The position numbers and the translations under genes are program-made. This document shows, piece after piece, positions 8,331 through 16,938 of a stretch of DNA of 64,000 bases (the first letter of the stretch is position 1; every line of letters starts with the position of its first letter). Source of the stretch: Fluviicola sp. (GTDB taxonomy: Bacteria > Bacteroidota > Bacteroidia > Flavobacteriales_D > Crocinitomicaceae); NCBI RefSeq assembly GCF_029266855.1, contig NZ_JAQSWB010000001.1, positions 682,001-746,000 on the forward strand. Reading direction: 5' to 3'. Under the pieces are notes generated by a model that was given only the letters and a program-made list of their open reading frames with translations, did not search any database and had not been told where the DNA came from.

Positions 8331-9083
8331 TCACGGATTTACAATTGATTCGTATGCTGTTTGAATTTCACGAAATTTCTCACTCATCCGATTTTGAACC
8401 TCTTGGGATTCCTTCATAAAACGGTCCGGATGCGTTAATTTGACCAATCTTCTGTAGGCATCCTTCACTTCTTCTACAGAAGCAGTTTTCTCTAAGCCTA
8501 AAACCTTATAAAAGAAATCCGTTTTGGAATAACTTGTCCTCGCTTGATCTCTTCTTTCATTTTGACGAGTTAATTTCTCCCTGTAAACCGGATCAAAATC
8601 TGTTATTTCCAAATTTAATTTGGACATCAAAATCAACAGGTGACGCTGCTCATCCAGGTTAACTCCGCCATCATAACAGGCAATACCGGCCAAAAAATTA
8701 ATCAGTTTAATTTTCCACTCCTCTGATAAATGCTCATTGGACCAGGAAGCCAATGAGTCGATCTTCACAGCATAATTCAATGAATAGGTGTAAGATTCAA
8801 TTGCATGATAGTAAACATCCCCGAAATTTTTTTCGAGATATTGATCTATGTATGAAAACTTCATGTAATGGTTATCCAAATCTCGTCGGACAATAGCCCC
8901 GGAGGCCGCAACGAATAATTCGAAAATATTTTTCTCTGTCGGCTTGAAGTTTCTCGGAATAACTCCCAGATCCCAACTTCGCCCACCTCTTTTCATAAAT
9001 CCTCTATAGATTAGGATAACAAACGTTCCGCCAAGCATTACAAAAATAATAACCCAATTCCAGAAACGCTCCTCCTCAGACAT
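8331..9083 (-). CDS. Membrane-anchored TerB-like/J-domain protein, first of a pair
   Basis: 250 residues from the ATG at 9083 (MSEEERFWNWVIIFVMLGG). An upstream in-frame ATG at 9131 would add 16 residues, but GGAGGAGG lies 4 bases before the ATG at 9083, so I chose that. One N-terminal transmembrane helix is followed by a TerB-like region (~residues 45-170, YDGGVNLDEQRHLLILMSKL) and a C-terminal J-domain with HPD in KLTHPDRFMKE. It is a diverged paralogue of the next gene in the operon; a heteromeric pair at the membrane is possible (inference). Confidence 0.8.
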   Translation of the reverse strand: MSEEERFWNWVIIFVMLGGTFVILIYRGFMKRGGRSWDLGVIPRNFKPTEKNIFELFVAASGAIVRRDLDNHYMKFSYIDQYLEKNFGDVYYHAIESYTYSLNYAVKIDSLASWSNEHLSEEWKIKLINFLAGIACYDGGVNLDEQRHLLILMSKLNLEITDFDPVYREKLTRQNERRDQARTSYSKTDFFYKVLGLEKTASVEEVKDAYRRLVKLTHPDRFMKESQEVQNRMSEKFREIQTAYESIVNP

Positions 9084-9140
9084 CGGGCCTCCTCCACGGT
9101 AACTTATTAAAAGATAATTCAGTTGCAACATGATCCGGAA

Positions 9141-9353
9141 TCATTTAGGCATTAAAGGATAGATCAGATGTTCCAGTCCATTCAGTTTGATTTCATAGAT
9201 CAACTCCAGCTGCTGGCCCAATTTACCTGCAGGAAAGCCATTTTGCTTAAACCAAACGATGTAATTCTCAGGTAAATGAATCAAATACCGGTCCTTGTAT
9301 TTACCGAAGGGCATTTTGGCTTTGGCCAGCGATACTAATTGATGCTCATCCAT
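9141..9353 (-). CDS. DUF3820 family protein
   Basis: 70 residues matching the DUF3820 pattern: a MPFGKYKDRYLIHLPENYIV core at about residues 14-33, followed by WFKQNGFPAGKLGQQLEL and a short helix. This small family is sometimes named as a putative quorum-sensing-regulated virulence factor, but no activity is established. It lies 9 bases after the histidine kinase and 57 bases before the first J-domain protein, so it is part of that operon. Confidence 0.85.
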   Translation of the reverse strand: MDEHQLVSLAKAKMPFGKYKDRYLIHLPENYIVWFKQNGFPAGKLGQQLELIYEIKLNGLEHLIYPLMPK

Positions 9354-9362
9354 TCCGTGAAT

Positions 9363-10571
9363 TTAGCTCAAATTAGCCAAATCAAAAACATATTTCGTTC
9401 CAGAAGATGTTGTTTCAAGACTGAAAACTCCCTCCAGTTGCTCCGACATAGCCTGAATAATCTCTGTACCAAATGAAGCAATAGAACCTTCAATCCAGGA
9501 ACCATTATCACTGTAAACAAGCAGAAAACGATTTGATTTGTTCTCTTCATTTTCACTCAGGCTGATCGAAATTCGCGGATGATCCTGATTTTGAAAGGCG
9601 TGCTTTAATGAATTAAGCAATAACTCGTTAATCAAAAGCGCCAGCGGAACAATACTTTTCGACTTCATATCCTCCACTTCTACATCAATGATTAGTTCCG
9701 GTCGCTTGGAGATCGAATAATTCAACAACAAACTACTCACCAATGAGTTCAGGTATTTTTCCAGGTCAAACTTGGATAAAGAACCGGATTGATACATTTT
9801 TTCATGAATAATTGCCATTGCCGTTATCCGGTCGATCGCTTCCTGGTAAGAACCGCTGTGTTCTTCATCCATATTATTGGACTGGAGACGAAGTAAACTC
9901 GTAATAATTTGCAGGTTATTTTTTACCCGGTGATGAATTTCCCTGAGCATTACTTCCATCTCCGAATTTTGTTTTGAAATAAGTTTATTCTGATTTGAAA
10001 GCTTTTGATTGACCTCAATCATTTCCGATCGGGAATAGCTCGTCGTTAGAACATAGAGATTCAGAATATATGCAATTGCAAAGCCCGCGATGGAATATTC
10101 CATGATAAAGGTCGTTACATCATTCCCGGAAAATGATTCAACCGAAACAATATTTTCTTCATGCAGGTAAATGAGGTAATAGAACAAAACTAAAAAGTGC
10201 GCGATCAGCATTGGAATCCCCCACTTTTTCCCCAGGATAAAGAAGGTGAACATGATATTTACGATCATCCATATCGGCGTGAGATAATGTGTTGCTTTCA
10301 GAAACAGAAAGGCTCCGGATACAATTCCAAAAGTGAGGATAGAGCAAATTGCACCTACAAGACGGTAATTTTTAGTGATATAGAGAACAACCAGCCCAAC
10401 AATACACATACCCACAGCAAAAAAATTGGGCGTAGCACTAAAATGCTCATTGGAAAGATTTACAAGCGTCACCAGCGACATCAACCCCATGAAAAAGTAG
10501 AGTAAATGCAGCACAAGACGGAATTTACTTTTCTCGTGAAATTCCAACCAATTAGTGTTGAGCTTGTCCAT
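9363..10571 (-). CDS. Sensor histidine kinase, HisKA_2 type
   Basis: 402 residues. The N-terminal ~170 residues hold about six transmembrane helices with no obvious periplasmic sensor domain. A coiled coil (SNQNKLISKQNSEMEVMLRE) leads to the phospho-acceptor box EIHHRVKNNLQIITSLLRLQ with the phosphorylated His. An HATPase domain follows (PLALLINELLLNSLKHAF, YSDNGSW, FGTEIIQAMSEQL). The HRVKNN box places it in the HisKA_2/HWE-like group. No response regulator lies next to it, so it is an orphan kinase. It heads the four-gene run with DUF3820 and the two J-domain proteins. Confidence 0.88.
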   Translation of the reverse strand: MDKLNTNWLEFHEKSKFRLVLHLLYFFMGLMSLVTLVNLSNEHFSATPNFFAVGMCIVGLVVLYITKNYRLVGAICSILTFGIVSGAFLFLKATHYLTPIWMIVNIMFTFFILGKKWGIPMLIAHFLVLFYYLIYLHEENIVSVESFSGNDVTTFIMEYSIAGFAIAYILNLYVLTTSYSRSEMIEVNQKLSNQNKLISKQNSEMEVMLREIHHRVKNNLQIITSLLRLQSNNMDEEHSGSYQEAIDRITAMAIIHEKMYQSGSLSKFDLEKYLNSLVSSLLLNYSISKRPELIIDVEVEDMKSKSIVPLALLINELLLNSLKHAFQNQDHPRISISLSENEENKSNRFLLVYSDNGSWIEGSIASFGTEIIQAMSEQLEGVFSLETTSSGTKYVFDLANLS

Positions 10572-10637
10572 TATTTAGATTTCAATAACAAATAAAGCAT
10601 CTTTTTTCGGAAATTCTTTGACTTCACAAGAATGTAA

Positions 10638-10665
10638 CAAAAAAATAGCGCCTTTTGAGCGCTAT
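10638..10665 (-). terminator. Intrinsic terminator of pepD
   Basis: ATAGCGC and GCGCTAT form a 7-bp GC-rich stem with a 7-base loop (10645-10665). On the minus strand it is followed by a run of seven T, directly after the pepD stop. Confidence 0.85.
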
Positions 10666-10670
10666 ATTAA

Positions 10671-12125
10671 TTATTTCAGTGGAATTTGTTTGAGAACCTC
10701 TAACAAGTAACTCCAAAACTTTTGAACAGACGAAACCTGTACACACTCATCCGGAGAATGTGCGCCGCGAATATTCGGTCCGAAAGAGATCATATCCATT
10801 CCAGGGAAGTGCTTTCCTAAGATTCCGCACTCCAAACCTGCATGACATGCTTTCACATTCGGTTCGGCATTGAACTTTTGCCGGTACAGATCCGTCATTA
10901 CTTTCAAAATTGCCGAGTTCGCATTTGGTTCCCAACCGGGATATTCACCACCCTGTACCACTTCTACTCCTGCGCTTTCAAAAGCAGCACGAATCGTATT
11001 TGCCACATCCGTTTTGGATGATTCAACCGAACTACGCTGCAGAGACTGAGTCGTAAAAAGCTCATCTCCAACTGTTACTTTAGCTAAACTTGAAGATGCC
11101 TCCACTAAACTTGCTATTGCAGGACTCATTCGGTAGACACCATTGTGAACCGCGTAAATTGAGTTTATAATTCGTTCAAAATCAGAATCATCAACTACCC
11201 TATTCAAATTATTGCTTTCAGAAACAATCCAGTTAGCATCCTTTTCGATTGTTTTAAATTCAGCTTCGATTTGGGCAATTACCTCGTCAACAGCTTCGTG
11301 GAAGCTGGTTTTTTCATCCCGGGGAATCGCTACAACAGCTGTACTTTCCCTTGGAATGGCATTCCTAAGACTTCCCCCTTCTAAACTGCATAATTTTAAA
11401 TCCACTGCAGATTTAACATGTCTGAACAAACGATTCATCCATTTATTTGCATTTCCTCTTCCCAGATGAATATCCATTCCGGAATGACCGCCAAGCAAGC
11501 CTCTCAATTTAATTTCAAAGCAAATGTAGTTGCTCGGTAGATCTTCATATTTAATGGTAGTCTTTGTATTGGTATCAATTCCACCGGCACAGCCGATTGA
11601 CAATTCATCGTCATCTTCCGTATCGAGATTCAACAGGATTGTTCCGGTAATATTTGAAGCATCAACCTGTAAAGCTCCGGTCATCCCGGTTTCTTCGTCG
11701 ATTGTAAAAAGAGCTTCAATAGCAGGATGTGCAATATCAGTCGATTTCAAAACAGCCATGATTGCTGCAACTCCAATACCGTTATCTGCTCCAAGTGTAG
11801 TTCCATTGGCTTTCACCCAATCACCATCGACCAGCATTTCAATTCCCTGTTTGTCAAAATCAAAGATCGTGTCGGAATTTTTCTGGTGAACCATATCCAA
11901 ATGCGACTGCATGACAATTGTTTGCCTGCCTTCCATTCCCGGAGTTGCGGGCTTTTTAATAATTACGTTGCCGATGTGATCCTGAATAGTCTCCAAACCT
12001 AGCGACTTTCCAAAATTCATCATGAATTCAATCACACGCTCTTCTTTTTTTGAAGGACGTGGTACTGCGTTCAAATCAGCGAAATGATTCCACAATGCTG
12101 AAGGCTCTAAATCTCTTACTTCCAT
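10671..12125 (-). CDS. pepD: Aminoacyl-histidine dipeptidase (PepD, M20 family)
   Basis: 484 residues from the ATG at 12125 (MEVRDLEPSALWNHFADL). An in-frame ATG at 12170 adds 15 residues encoded by the repeat upstream and is less likely. Metal-site motifs are clear: MQSHLDMVHQK (His and Asp), TLGADNGIGVA (Asp), FTIDEETGMTGA (catalytic Glu pair), LNLDTEDDDEL, CHAGLECGIL and the C-terminal RGAHSPDECVQ (His). It is a zinc-dependent cytosolic dipeptidase that cleaves Xaa-His and other dipeptides. Length fits the family. A strong terminator follows. Confidence 0.93.
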   Translation of the reverse strand: MEVRDLEPSALWNHFADLNAVPRPSKKEERVIEFMMNFGKSLGLETIQDHIGNVIIKKPATPGMEGRQTIVMQSHLDMVHQKNSDTIFDFDKQGIEMLVDGDWVKANGTTLGADNGIGVAAIMAVLKSTDIAHPAIEALFTIDEETGMTGALQVDASNITGTILLNLDTEDDDELSIGCAGGIDTNTKTTIKYEDLPSNYICFEIKLRGLLGGHSGMDIHLGRGNANKWMNRLFRHVKSAVDLKLCSLEGGSLRNAIPRESTAVVAIPRDEKTSFHEAVDEVIAQIEAEFKTIEKDANWIVSESNNLNRVVDDSDFERIINSIYAVHNGVYRMSPAIASLVEASSSLAKVTVGDELFTTQSLQRSSVESSKTDVANTIRAAFESAGVEVVQGGEYPGWEPNANSAILKVMTDLYRQKFNAEPNVKACHAGLECGILGKHFPGMDMISFGPNIRGAHSPDECVQVSSVQKFWSYLLEVLKQIPLK

Positions 12126-12144
12126 GTTTCTAATTATGAATGTA

Positions 12145-12485
12145 GAATGTAGAATTAAGAGAGGATGCATTTCTCTTCATTTTGCATTCTTAATTTTAAA
12201 TTTCTATTCGCTATTACGAATATTTACTATTCTATTGATGTATAGTTCTTCCACTTTCGCACGTGCCCAAGGGGTTTTGCGTAAAAAAGTAAGACTTGAT
12301 TTAATACTGGGATTACTGATAAAACAATTGATGGGAATTAATTTTCCCAGGCGCTCAAAACCAAACTCTTCAACAAGTTCCGTTACTATCTTTTCCAGTG
12401 TTATTCCGTGAAGCGGATCCATTTTTTCAAATTATGAATGAAGAATTAAGAATGTAGAGATGAACCTCCTCTTAATTCTACATTC
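12145..12485. repeat. 17-bp perfect inverted repeat flanking the VF530 gene
   Basis: GAATGTAGAATTAAGAG at 12145-12161 is repeated as its exact reverse complement at 12469-12485. The 341-bp unit contains only the 72-residue VF530 gene. Each arm is embedded in further AT-rich self-complementary sequence (12129-12200 and 12426-12490), so each arm can also fold alone. No transposase is present; a MITE-like or dispersed-hairpin origin is possible. Confidence 0.75.
12204..12422 (-). CDS. VF530 family DNA-binding protein (DUF2132)
   Basis: 72 residues, a close match to the small VF530 family along its full length: [20 protein letters not shown], then [20 protein letters not shown] and [18 protein letters not shown]. 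The Vibrio homologue has a helical fold and is annotated as DNA-binding; the cellular role is not established. It is read from its own ATG at 12422 and is flanked by an inverted repeat on both sides, between pepD and ettA. Confidence 0.88.
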   Translation of the reverse strand: MDPLHGITLEKIVTELVEEFGFERLGKLIPINCFISNPSIKSSLTFLRKTPWARAKVEELYINRIVNIRNSE

Positions 12486-12496
12486 TGAATTCGTAA

Positions 12497-14179
12497 TTAA
12501 ACCAGTTTTCTATACTTAATTCTCTTCGGTGTTGCATCACCAAGGCGTTTGCGTTTATTCTCCTCATATTCGGAATAAGAACCTTCAAACCACACCACTT
12601 GTGAATCTCCTTCGAATGCTAATATATGCGTACAAATACGATCCAGGAACCAACGGTCGTGGGAAATTACCACCGCACATCCTGCAAAGCTTTCAATTCC
12701 TTCCTCCAGGGCACGTAAGGTATTAATATCGATATCATTCGTAGGCTCATCCAGCAACAAAACATTCGCTTCGGTCATAAGTGTCATTGCGAGGTGCAAA
12801 CGATTTCGCTCACCACCCGAAAGTACTCCGACTTTTTTACTCTGATCTGAACCTGCAAAATTGAATTTGGACAAATAAGCACGTGCGTTGAATTTCTGAT
12901 TTCCGATCTCGATAAATTCATTCCCGCCACCGATCACATCAAAAACTGTTTTCTCCGGAGAAATATCTTTATGGGTCTGATCTACATAACCGATCTTCAC
13001 TGTTTCACCAATAGAAAAAGTTCCTTTATCCGGCTGCAATTCATTCATGATCATCTTGAAAATGGTTGTTTTACCGGCTCCATTCGGCCCGATAATTCCA
13101 ACAATCCCGGCAGGCGGTAGTTTGAAGTTCAGATCATCGTACAACAATTTATCTCCGAATGCCTTCATGACATGCTCTGCATCAATCACGTTATTTCCTA
13201 AGCGCGGACCATTTGGAATCGGAATTTCCAATTTCACTTCTTTGTCCTTCATTTCTTCCGACATCATTTTGTCGTAGTTCTGAATACGTGCCTTGTTTTT
13301 CGCGTGACGTCCTTTCGGGTTCATTCGCACCCATTCCAATTCACGGGCAAGCATTTTTTGACGTTTGGATTCCGTTTTCTCTTCTCCCTTCAGTCGTTCT
13401 CCTTTTTGCTCTAACCACGATGAGTAATTTCCTTTCCACGGAATTCCTTCTCCGCGATCCAGCTCAAGAATCCAACCAGCAACGTTATCCAGAAAATAAC
13501 GGTCGTGAGTTACTGCAATAACGGTTCCTTTATATTGTTGTAAATGTTGCTCTAACCAGTCAATAGATTCCGCATCCAGGTGATTGGTAGGCTCATCCAG
13601 CAATAAGATATCTGGATTTTGCAGTAATAGTCGGCACAAAGCAACGCGGCGTTTTTCACCTCCGGAAAGTGTCTCGATCAATTGATCATCCGGCGGACAA
13701 CGCAAAGCATCCATCGCACGCTCCAGCTTATTATCCAGTTCCCACGCATCAACTGCATCAATCTTATCCTGTACAACTCCCTGGCGTGCAATCAACTTGT
13801 CCATCTTATCCGGATCGTTCAGAACTTCTTCATCCATGAAAGCCGCATTGATCTCCTCGTATTCTTTCAAAATATCGACGATCTCCTGTGCTCCTTCCAT
13901 CACCACTTCCTTCACAGTCTTTTTCAAATCCAATTCCGGTTCCTGCGGAAGGTATCCAACCGTATAACCAGGTGAAAACACCACATCACCCTGGAATGAT
14001 TTATCCAGGCCTGCAATAATTTTCATTACCGTAGATTTACCGGAGCCGTTCAAACCGATAATACCGATTTTTGCACCGTAGAAAAATGAGAGATAAATGT
14101 TTTTGATGATTTGCTTTCCTTGTGGTGTCACCTTGGAAACCCCAACCATGGAAAATATGATTTTTTTATCGTCAGACAT
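12497..14179 (-). CDS. ettA: Energy-dependent translational throttle protein EttA (ABC-F)
   Basis: 560 residues with two ATPase domains and no membrane segment. Domain 1: Walker A GLNGSGKST, signature LSGGEKRRVALCRLL, Walker B ILLLDEPTNHLD. The arm and P-site tRNA interaction motif region lies between (ARELEWVRMNPKGRHAKNKA split over ~residues 280-300). Domain 2: GPNGAGKTT, LSGGERNRLHLAMTL and VLLLDEPTNDID. The opening KKIIFSMVGVSKVTPQGKQI is typical of EttA. EttA binds the ribosomal E site and gates the first peptide bond according to ATP/ADP. Length agrees with the family. Confidence 0.94.
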   Translation of the reverse strand: MSDDKKIIFSMVGVSKVTPQGKQIIKNIYLSFFYGAKIGIIGLNGSGKSTVMKIIAGLDKSFQGDVVFSPGYTVGYLPQEPELDLKKTVKEVVMEGAQEIVDILKEYEEINAAFMDEEVLNDPDKMDKLIARQGVVQDKIDAVDAWELDNKLERAMDALRCPPDDQLIETLSGGEKRRVALCRLLLQNPDILLLDEPTNHLDAESIDWLEQHLQQYKGTVIAVTHDRYFLDNVAGWILELDRGEGIPWKGNYSSWLEQKGERLKGEEKTESKRQKMLARELEWVRMNPKGRHAKNKARIQNYDKMMSEEMKDKEVKLEIPIPNGPRLGNNVIDAEHVMKAFGDKLLYDDLNFKLPPAGIVGIIGPNGAGKTTIFKMIMNELQPDKGTFSIGETVKIGYVDQTHKDISPEKTVFDVIGGGNEFIEIGNQKFNARAYLSKFNFAGSDQSKKVGVLSGGERNRLHLAMTLMTEANVLLLDEPTNDIDINTLRALEEGIESFAGCAVVISHDRWFLDRICTHILAFEGDSQVVWFEGSYSEYEENKRKRLGDATPKRIKYRKLV

Positions 14180-14197
14180 ATTGAATTTTTAGGAAAA

Positions 14198-14232
14198 CAA
14201 AGATAACATTCTGGCTCAAAAAAATGGCCAAA
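14198..14232 (-). promoter_or_regulatory. Predicted promoter of ettA
   Basis: Minus strand -7 box TATCTTTG (14198-14205) and -33 box TTTG (14229-14232) separated by 23 bases, within the range seen for Bacteroidota sigma promoters. The leader would be about 18 bases. Confidence 0.5.
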
Positions 14233-14251
14233 AATAAGTTCTTATAACGCG

Positions 14252-14281
14252 AAAAAGGAACTCAAATGTAAGTTCCTTTTC
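14252..14281 (-). terminator. Intrinsic terminator after the DUF5362-like gene
   Basis: AAAAAGGAACT and AGTTCCTTTT form a perfect 10-bp stem with an 8-base loop. The T-rich 3' arm on the minus strand follows the stop at 14303. Confidence 0.8.
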
Positions 14282-14302
14282 AAATATCACTTGATTTGCT
14301 TT

Positions 14303-14740
14303 TTAAAATACTCTTGGATTCGCAATTGACGCAAACATGAAAATCAAAATATAAACACCAATCAAAACAATCGTATATATTCCCATGAACTTAAACAAGG
14401 ATTTCAGATTTTGAATACCGTAATCAAATTCCCCCTGCTTGTTGGATCTCAGTCCTTTTTCCGTTGAGCCCGCGAATCGAATAAGATACAATCCAGGGAA
14501 GATAAAGACTATGGTAACTATCATGTAACCTAATCCCATACCTATCAGAGATGGAATACCGCTTGAAAGAGCAGCGATCAAAATGACCAGGGAAGCAATC
14601 CCCATAATCCCCGTGAAAACAAAAGCCATAACTGCTAAAAACCTTGCCCATTTTGCAGCAGTTATTAAATTTTCCTTAATCGAATTGTTGATTCTCAATT
14701 TATCCGAATCCAATTCAATGTGTTGGTCCAATGTATCCAT
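14303..14740 (-). CDS. DUF5362-like membrane protein
   Basis: 145 residues. A hydrophilic N-terminus (MDTLDQHIELDSDKLRINNS) is followed by about four transmembrane helices, including FLAVMAFVFTGIMGIASLVI, YMIVTIVFIFPGLYLIRFAG and FMGIYTIVLIGVYILIFMFA. The GSTEKGLRSN loop and the overall arrangement resemble DUF5362 proteins of Bacteroidota. Function is unknown. It is the last of several small membrane-protein genes read leftward, 21 bases after the neighbour. Confidence 0.7.
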   Translation of the reverse strand: MDTLDQHIELDSDKLRINNSIKENLITAAKWARFLAVMAFVFTGIMGIASLVILIAALSSGIPSLIGMGLGYMIVTIVFIFPGLYLIRFAGSTEKGLRSNKQGEFDYGIQNLKSLFKFMGIYTIVLIGVYILIFMFASIANPRVF

Positions 14741-14761
14741 TCTTTTAACTGTTTAATCGTT

Positions 14762-15232
14762 TTAATCTAATAAATCTGGTTTTTCTGACATTATAAATGT
14801 TGTGCCATCACCTTTTGGAAGTGAACGAAGTATATTTTTCATATTAGCCGACTGAACCCAATACATAATGAAAACAACAAGACCTCCCAAACCGACAAGA
14901 ACTTTGATTAAAGGAATTGGAAGCAATCCAGCTACATTCATAGATGGCATTAATATTCCCAATACTTTTAAATAATCACCTGATTGAGGAGAATTCCTGT
15001 CTTCAAATTCCCGTCTAAGAGTTTCACTAATCTTAGGATACAGAATAAAGCCATACACGTAATTAAACAATGGAATAAGCATCAACCAAACATTCCCGGG
15101 TGGGACCTGACGATTTTTAGGGTCACATTCCTTCAACAGATCCTGTAAATTCTTTAAGTAAAAGACAACAAGAACCACCAATCCTCCACAAAGAATAAGA
15201 ATAATTAAAAGTTCAGTCGCACCAAATCTCAT
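14762..15232 (-). CDS. Small membrane protein, tandem paralogue 2
   Basis: 156 residues with about four transmembrane helices, starting MRFGATELLIILILCGGLVV. The loop DPKNRQVPPGNVW and the segment YPKISETLRREFEDRNSPQ are shared almost word for word with the neighbouring 15253-15723 gene. So are the SGDYLKVLG-type and LRSLPKG endings. I do not know the family function; it is an inner-membrane protein by prediction. The two genes arose by tandem duplication and are 20 bases apart. Confidence 0.75.
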   Translation of the reverse strand: MRFGATELLIILILCGGLVVLVVFYLKNLQDLLKECDPKNRQVPPGNVWLMLIPLFNYVYGFILYPKISETLRREFEDRNSPQSGDYLKVLGILMPSMNVAGLLPIPLIKVLVGLGGLVVFIMYWVQSANMKNILRSLPKGDGTTFIMSEKPDLLD

Positions 15233-15252
15233 AACATTAGCTTTTTAAGTTA

Positions 15253-15723
15253 TTAATCCAACAAATCGGAATTACTTGAAATTCTAATTCCGCCAGCTAC
15301 TTTTGGAAGTGATCTCAGCATTCTTTTATACTGGGTCATTTTAACCCAAAACATAATTCCTATTACAAGAATCCCTAGTATAGCTACAAAATTTATAAAA
15401 GGGATAAACAAACCCATAAATAAAAACGGAAGGATAAATCCAAGTGACTTCCCATAATCTCCCGGCTGCGGGCTGTTACGATCTTCAAATTCACGTTTCA
15501 AACTTTCAGCGATCTTTGGATATAAACTAAACGGAAAAATAATTGGTCCATAAAAAGGGATAAACAACATCCAAACGAATCCGGGAGCAACCTGACGATT
15601 CTTAGGATCAACCTGTCTCAATAAATCCATCAGATTCTTAACGTAAAACACACTGGCTGTTATACAACCCCCAATAATTAGGAGATAAAGAAAAAACGCG
15701 GCGATTATCAGTCCTGCTGCCAT
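15253..15723 (-). CDS. Small membrane protein, tandem paralogue 1
   Basis: 156 residues, the same length as its tandem copy. Four predicted transmembrane helices; shared landmarks are FYVKNLMDLLRQVDPKNRQV, YPKIAESLKREFEDRNSPQ and the C-terminal RMLRSLPKVAGG. The conserved charged stretch between helices is probably the functional part. Nothing in the sequence shows an enzymatic site. It is followed after 20 bases by its paralogue and preceded by another membrane gene after 41 bases. Confidence 0.75.
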   Translation of the reverse strand: MAAGLIIAAFFLYLLIIGGCITASVFYVKNLMDLLRQVDPKNRQVAPGFVWMLFIPFYGPIIFPFSLYPKIAESLKREFEDRNSPQPGDYGKSLGFILPFLFMGLFIPFINFVAILGILVIGIMFWVKMTQYKRMLRSLPKVAGGIRISSNSDLLD

Positions 15724-15764
15724 AAGTAAAATAGTAATAATTATTAAGGAGGCTAAAATAGAAA

Positions 15765-16232
15765 TTAAAAATCAGTTGAAACCGGTTTCCGCGACAATTT
15801 ATTCATCTCTATGGCATACATCACAATGAAAGCTATAGAGAGGCAATTCCATAACAAGCCGAAAAACACTCCCGAACCCAGACTTTGGGTCAAACCGATG
15901 ATCATGTATATAGAATATACCAATGGCGGAACTTGCCCCAGGCAATAGATCCAGAATCCCCAGCGTTTTAACCGGAACATCAAAAATGCACCTAAAGTGC
16001 AGAGCCCCGGAAATACCAGCCAATCGAGGAAAAACCAGGCGCCGGAATAGCTATTCGTATCAGTAAAAACTTTTGTCAGATCGGAACTTAAGATCGACAT
16101 TCCGGTAAGCACAAGGGGAAAGGCACAGCCAATCCAGGTAAGAATACAAAGTACGGTTAGTAAAACAGAACGTTTGTTTTGCAGCTGTACTCCTAAACTA
16201 TCAACCGATTCTTCTGTTTGCCAGCTTTCCAT
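15765..16232 (-). CDS. Membrane protein of unknown function
   Basis: 155 residues with about four transmembrane helices (RSVLLTVLCILTWIGCAFPL, WFFLDWLVFPGLCTLGAFLM, WIYCLGQVPPLVYSIYMIIG, FGLLWNCLSIAFIVMYAIEM). AAAGGATGGAAAG around the start gives a ribosome-binding site close to the ATG. I do not recognise the family. It follows a strong terminator and so begins a separate transcript that probably runs on into the three genes to the left. Confidence 0.7.
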   Translation of the reverse strand: MESWQTEESVDSLGVQLQNKRSVLLTVLCILTWIGCAFPLVLTGMSILSSDLTKVFTDTNSYSGAWFFLDWLVFPGLCTLGAFLMFRLKRWGFWIYCLGQVPPLVYSIYMIIGLTQSLGSGVFFGLLWNCLSIAFIVMYAIEMNKLSRKPVSTDF

Positions 16233-16254
16233 CCTTTAAATACCATTTCTCTAA

Positions 16255-16289
16255 AAATAAAAAATCCCCGGTAAAAACTACCGGGGATT
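16255..16289 (-). terminator. Strong intrinsic terminator
   Basis: AATCCCCGGTA (16263-16273) and TACCGGGGATT (16279-16289) form a perfect 11-bp stem with loop AAAAC. On the minus strand it is followed by TTTTTTATTTTT. It separates the 119-residue gene from the membrane cluster downstream. Confidence 0.92.
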
Positions 16290-16311
16290 CAAACATATTG
16301 TTTAATATGAA

Positions 16312-16671
16312 TTACATATTACGCAATTCTCTTTGTAAATCGCTTACTCCTTTGTTACGAGCATCGATTGCATCATTGATGCTTACAACAGCCATTGCTG
16401 ACCAAACTGTAGCAACAAGACCAATGATCAAACCAGCGATAGCTAATCCACGCTTACCTCCAGTTTTCTTCAATTTACCCATTGCCATAGCACAAAGTAC
16501 TACTGACAAAAGACAAAGTACAAGTCCGATGTAAGACATTACTGCAGAACCCATAAGTACTGCGATTACGTTAAAAGGAACAATGATTCCAATCAATGAT
16601 AAGATAAATCCACCTACCGCGGCACCTTTTCCTTCCGGCTTCATTGTTGTTGCGTCTAAATTTTCTGACAT
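16312..16671 (-). CDS. Small membrane protein, DUF4190-like
   Basis: 119 residues from the ATG at 16671 (MSENLDATTMKPEGKGAAVG). A longer frame upstream runs through AT-rich leader and is unlikely. Three transmembrane segments: GGFILSLIGIIVPFNVIAVL, SYIGLVLCLLSVVLCAMAMG and GLAIAGLIIGLVATVWSAMA. The Gly/Ala-rich helix pairs separated by a KKTGGKRG loop recall DUF4190 proteins. The high codon regularity and strong terminator suggest good expression. Function unknown. Confidence 0.7.
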   Translation of the reverse strand: MSENLDATTMKPEGKGAAVGGFILSLIGIIVPFNVIAVLMGSAVMSYIGLVLCLLSVVLCAMAMGKLKKTGGKRGLAIAGLIIGLVATVWSAMAVVSINDAIDARNKGVSDLQRELRNM

Positions 16672-16938
16672 AATTATAAATTTTGAGTTACTCGGCGAAA
16701 ATAATATCTTTATTTGTAGATTCAGCACTATTGTTAAAAAAAGTGAATATTTTTTTGTCCTAGGTTTTAAGTTGATAATCGTCAAAATCCCCATATTTAT
16801 CAGGTTTTCAATACATAATCCAGATTAAAAGATCACTTTAATGAATGATGAATTAAAAGGTTGTTAACAATCGACTGAAGGCGAGAAGTGTTTAATTATT
16901 AATTATTTCTACTCTTTTTGTTGAAAAAAAATATTTTT

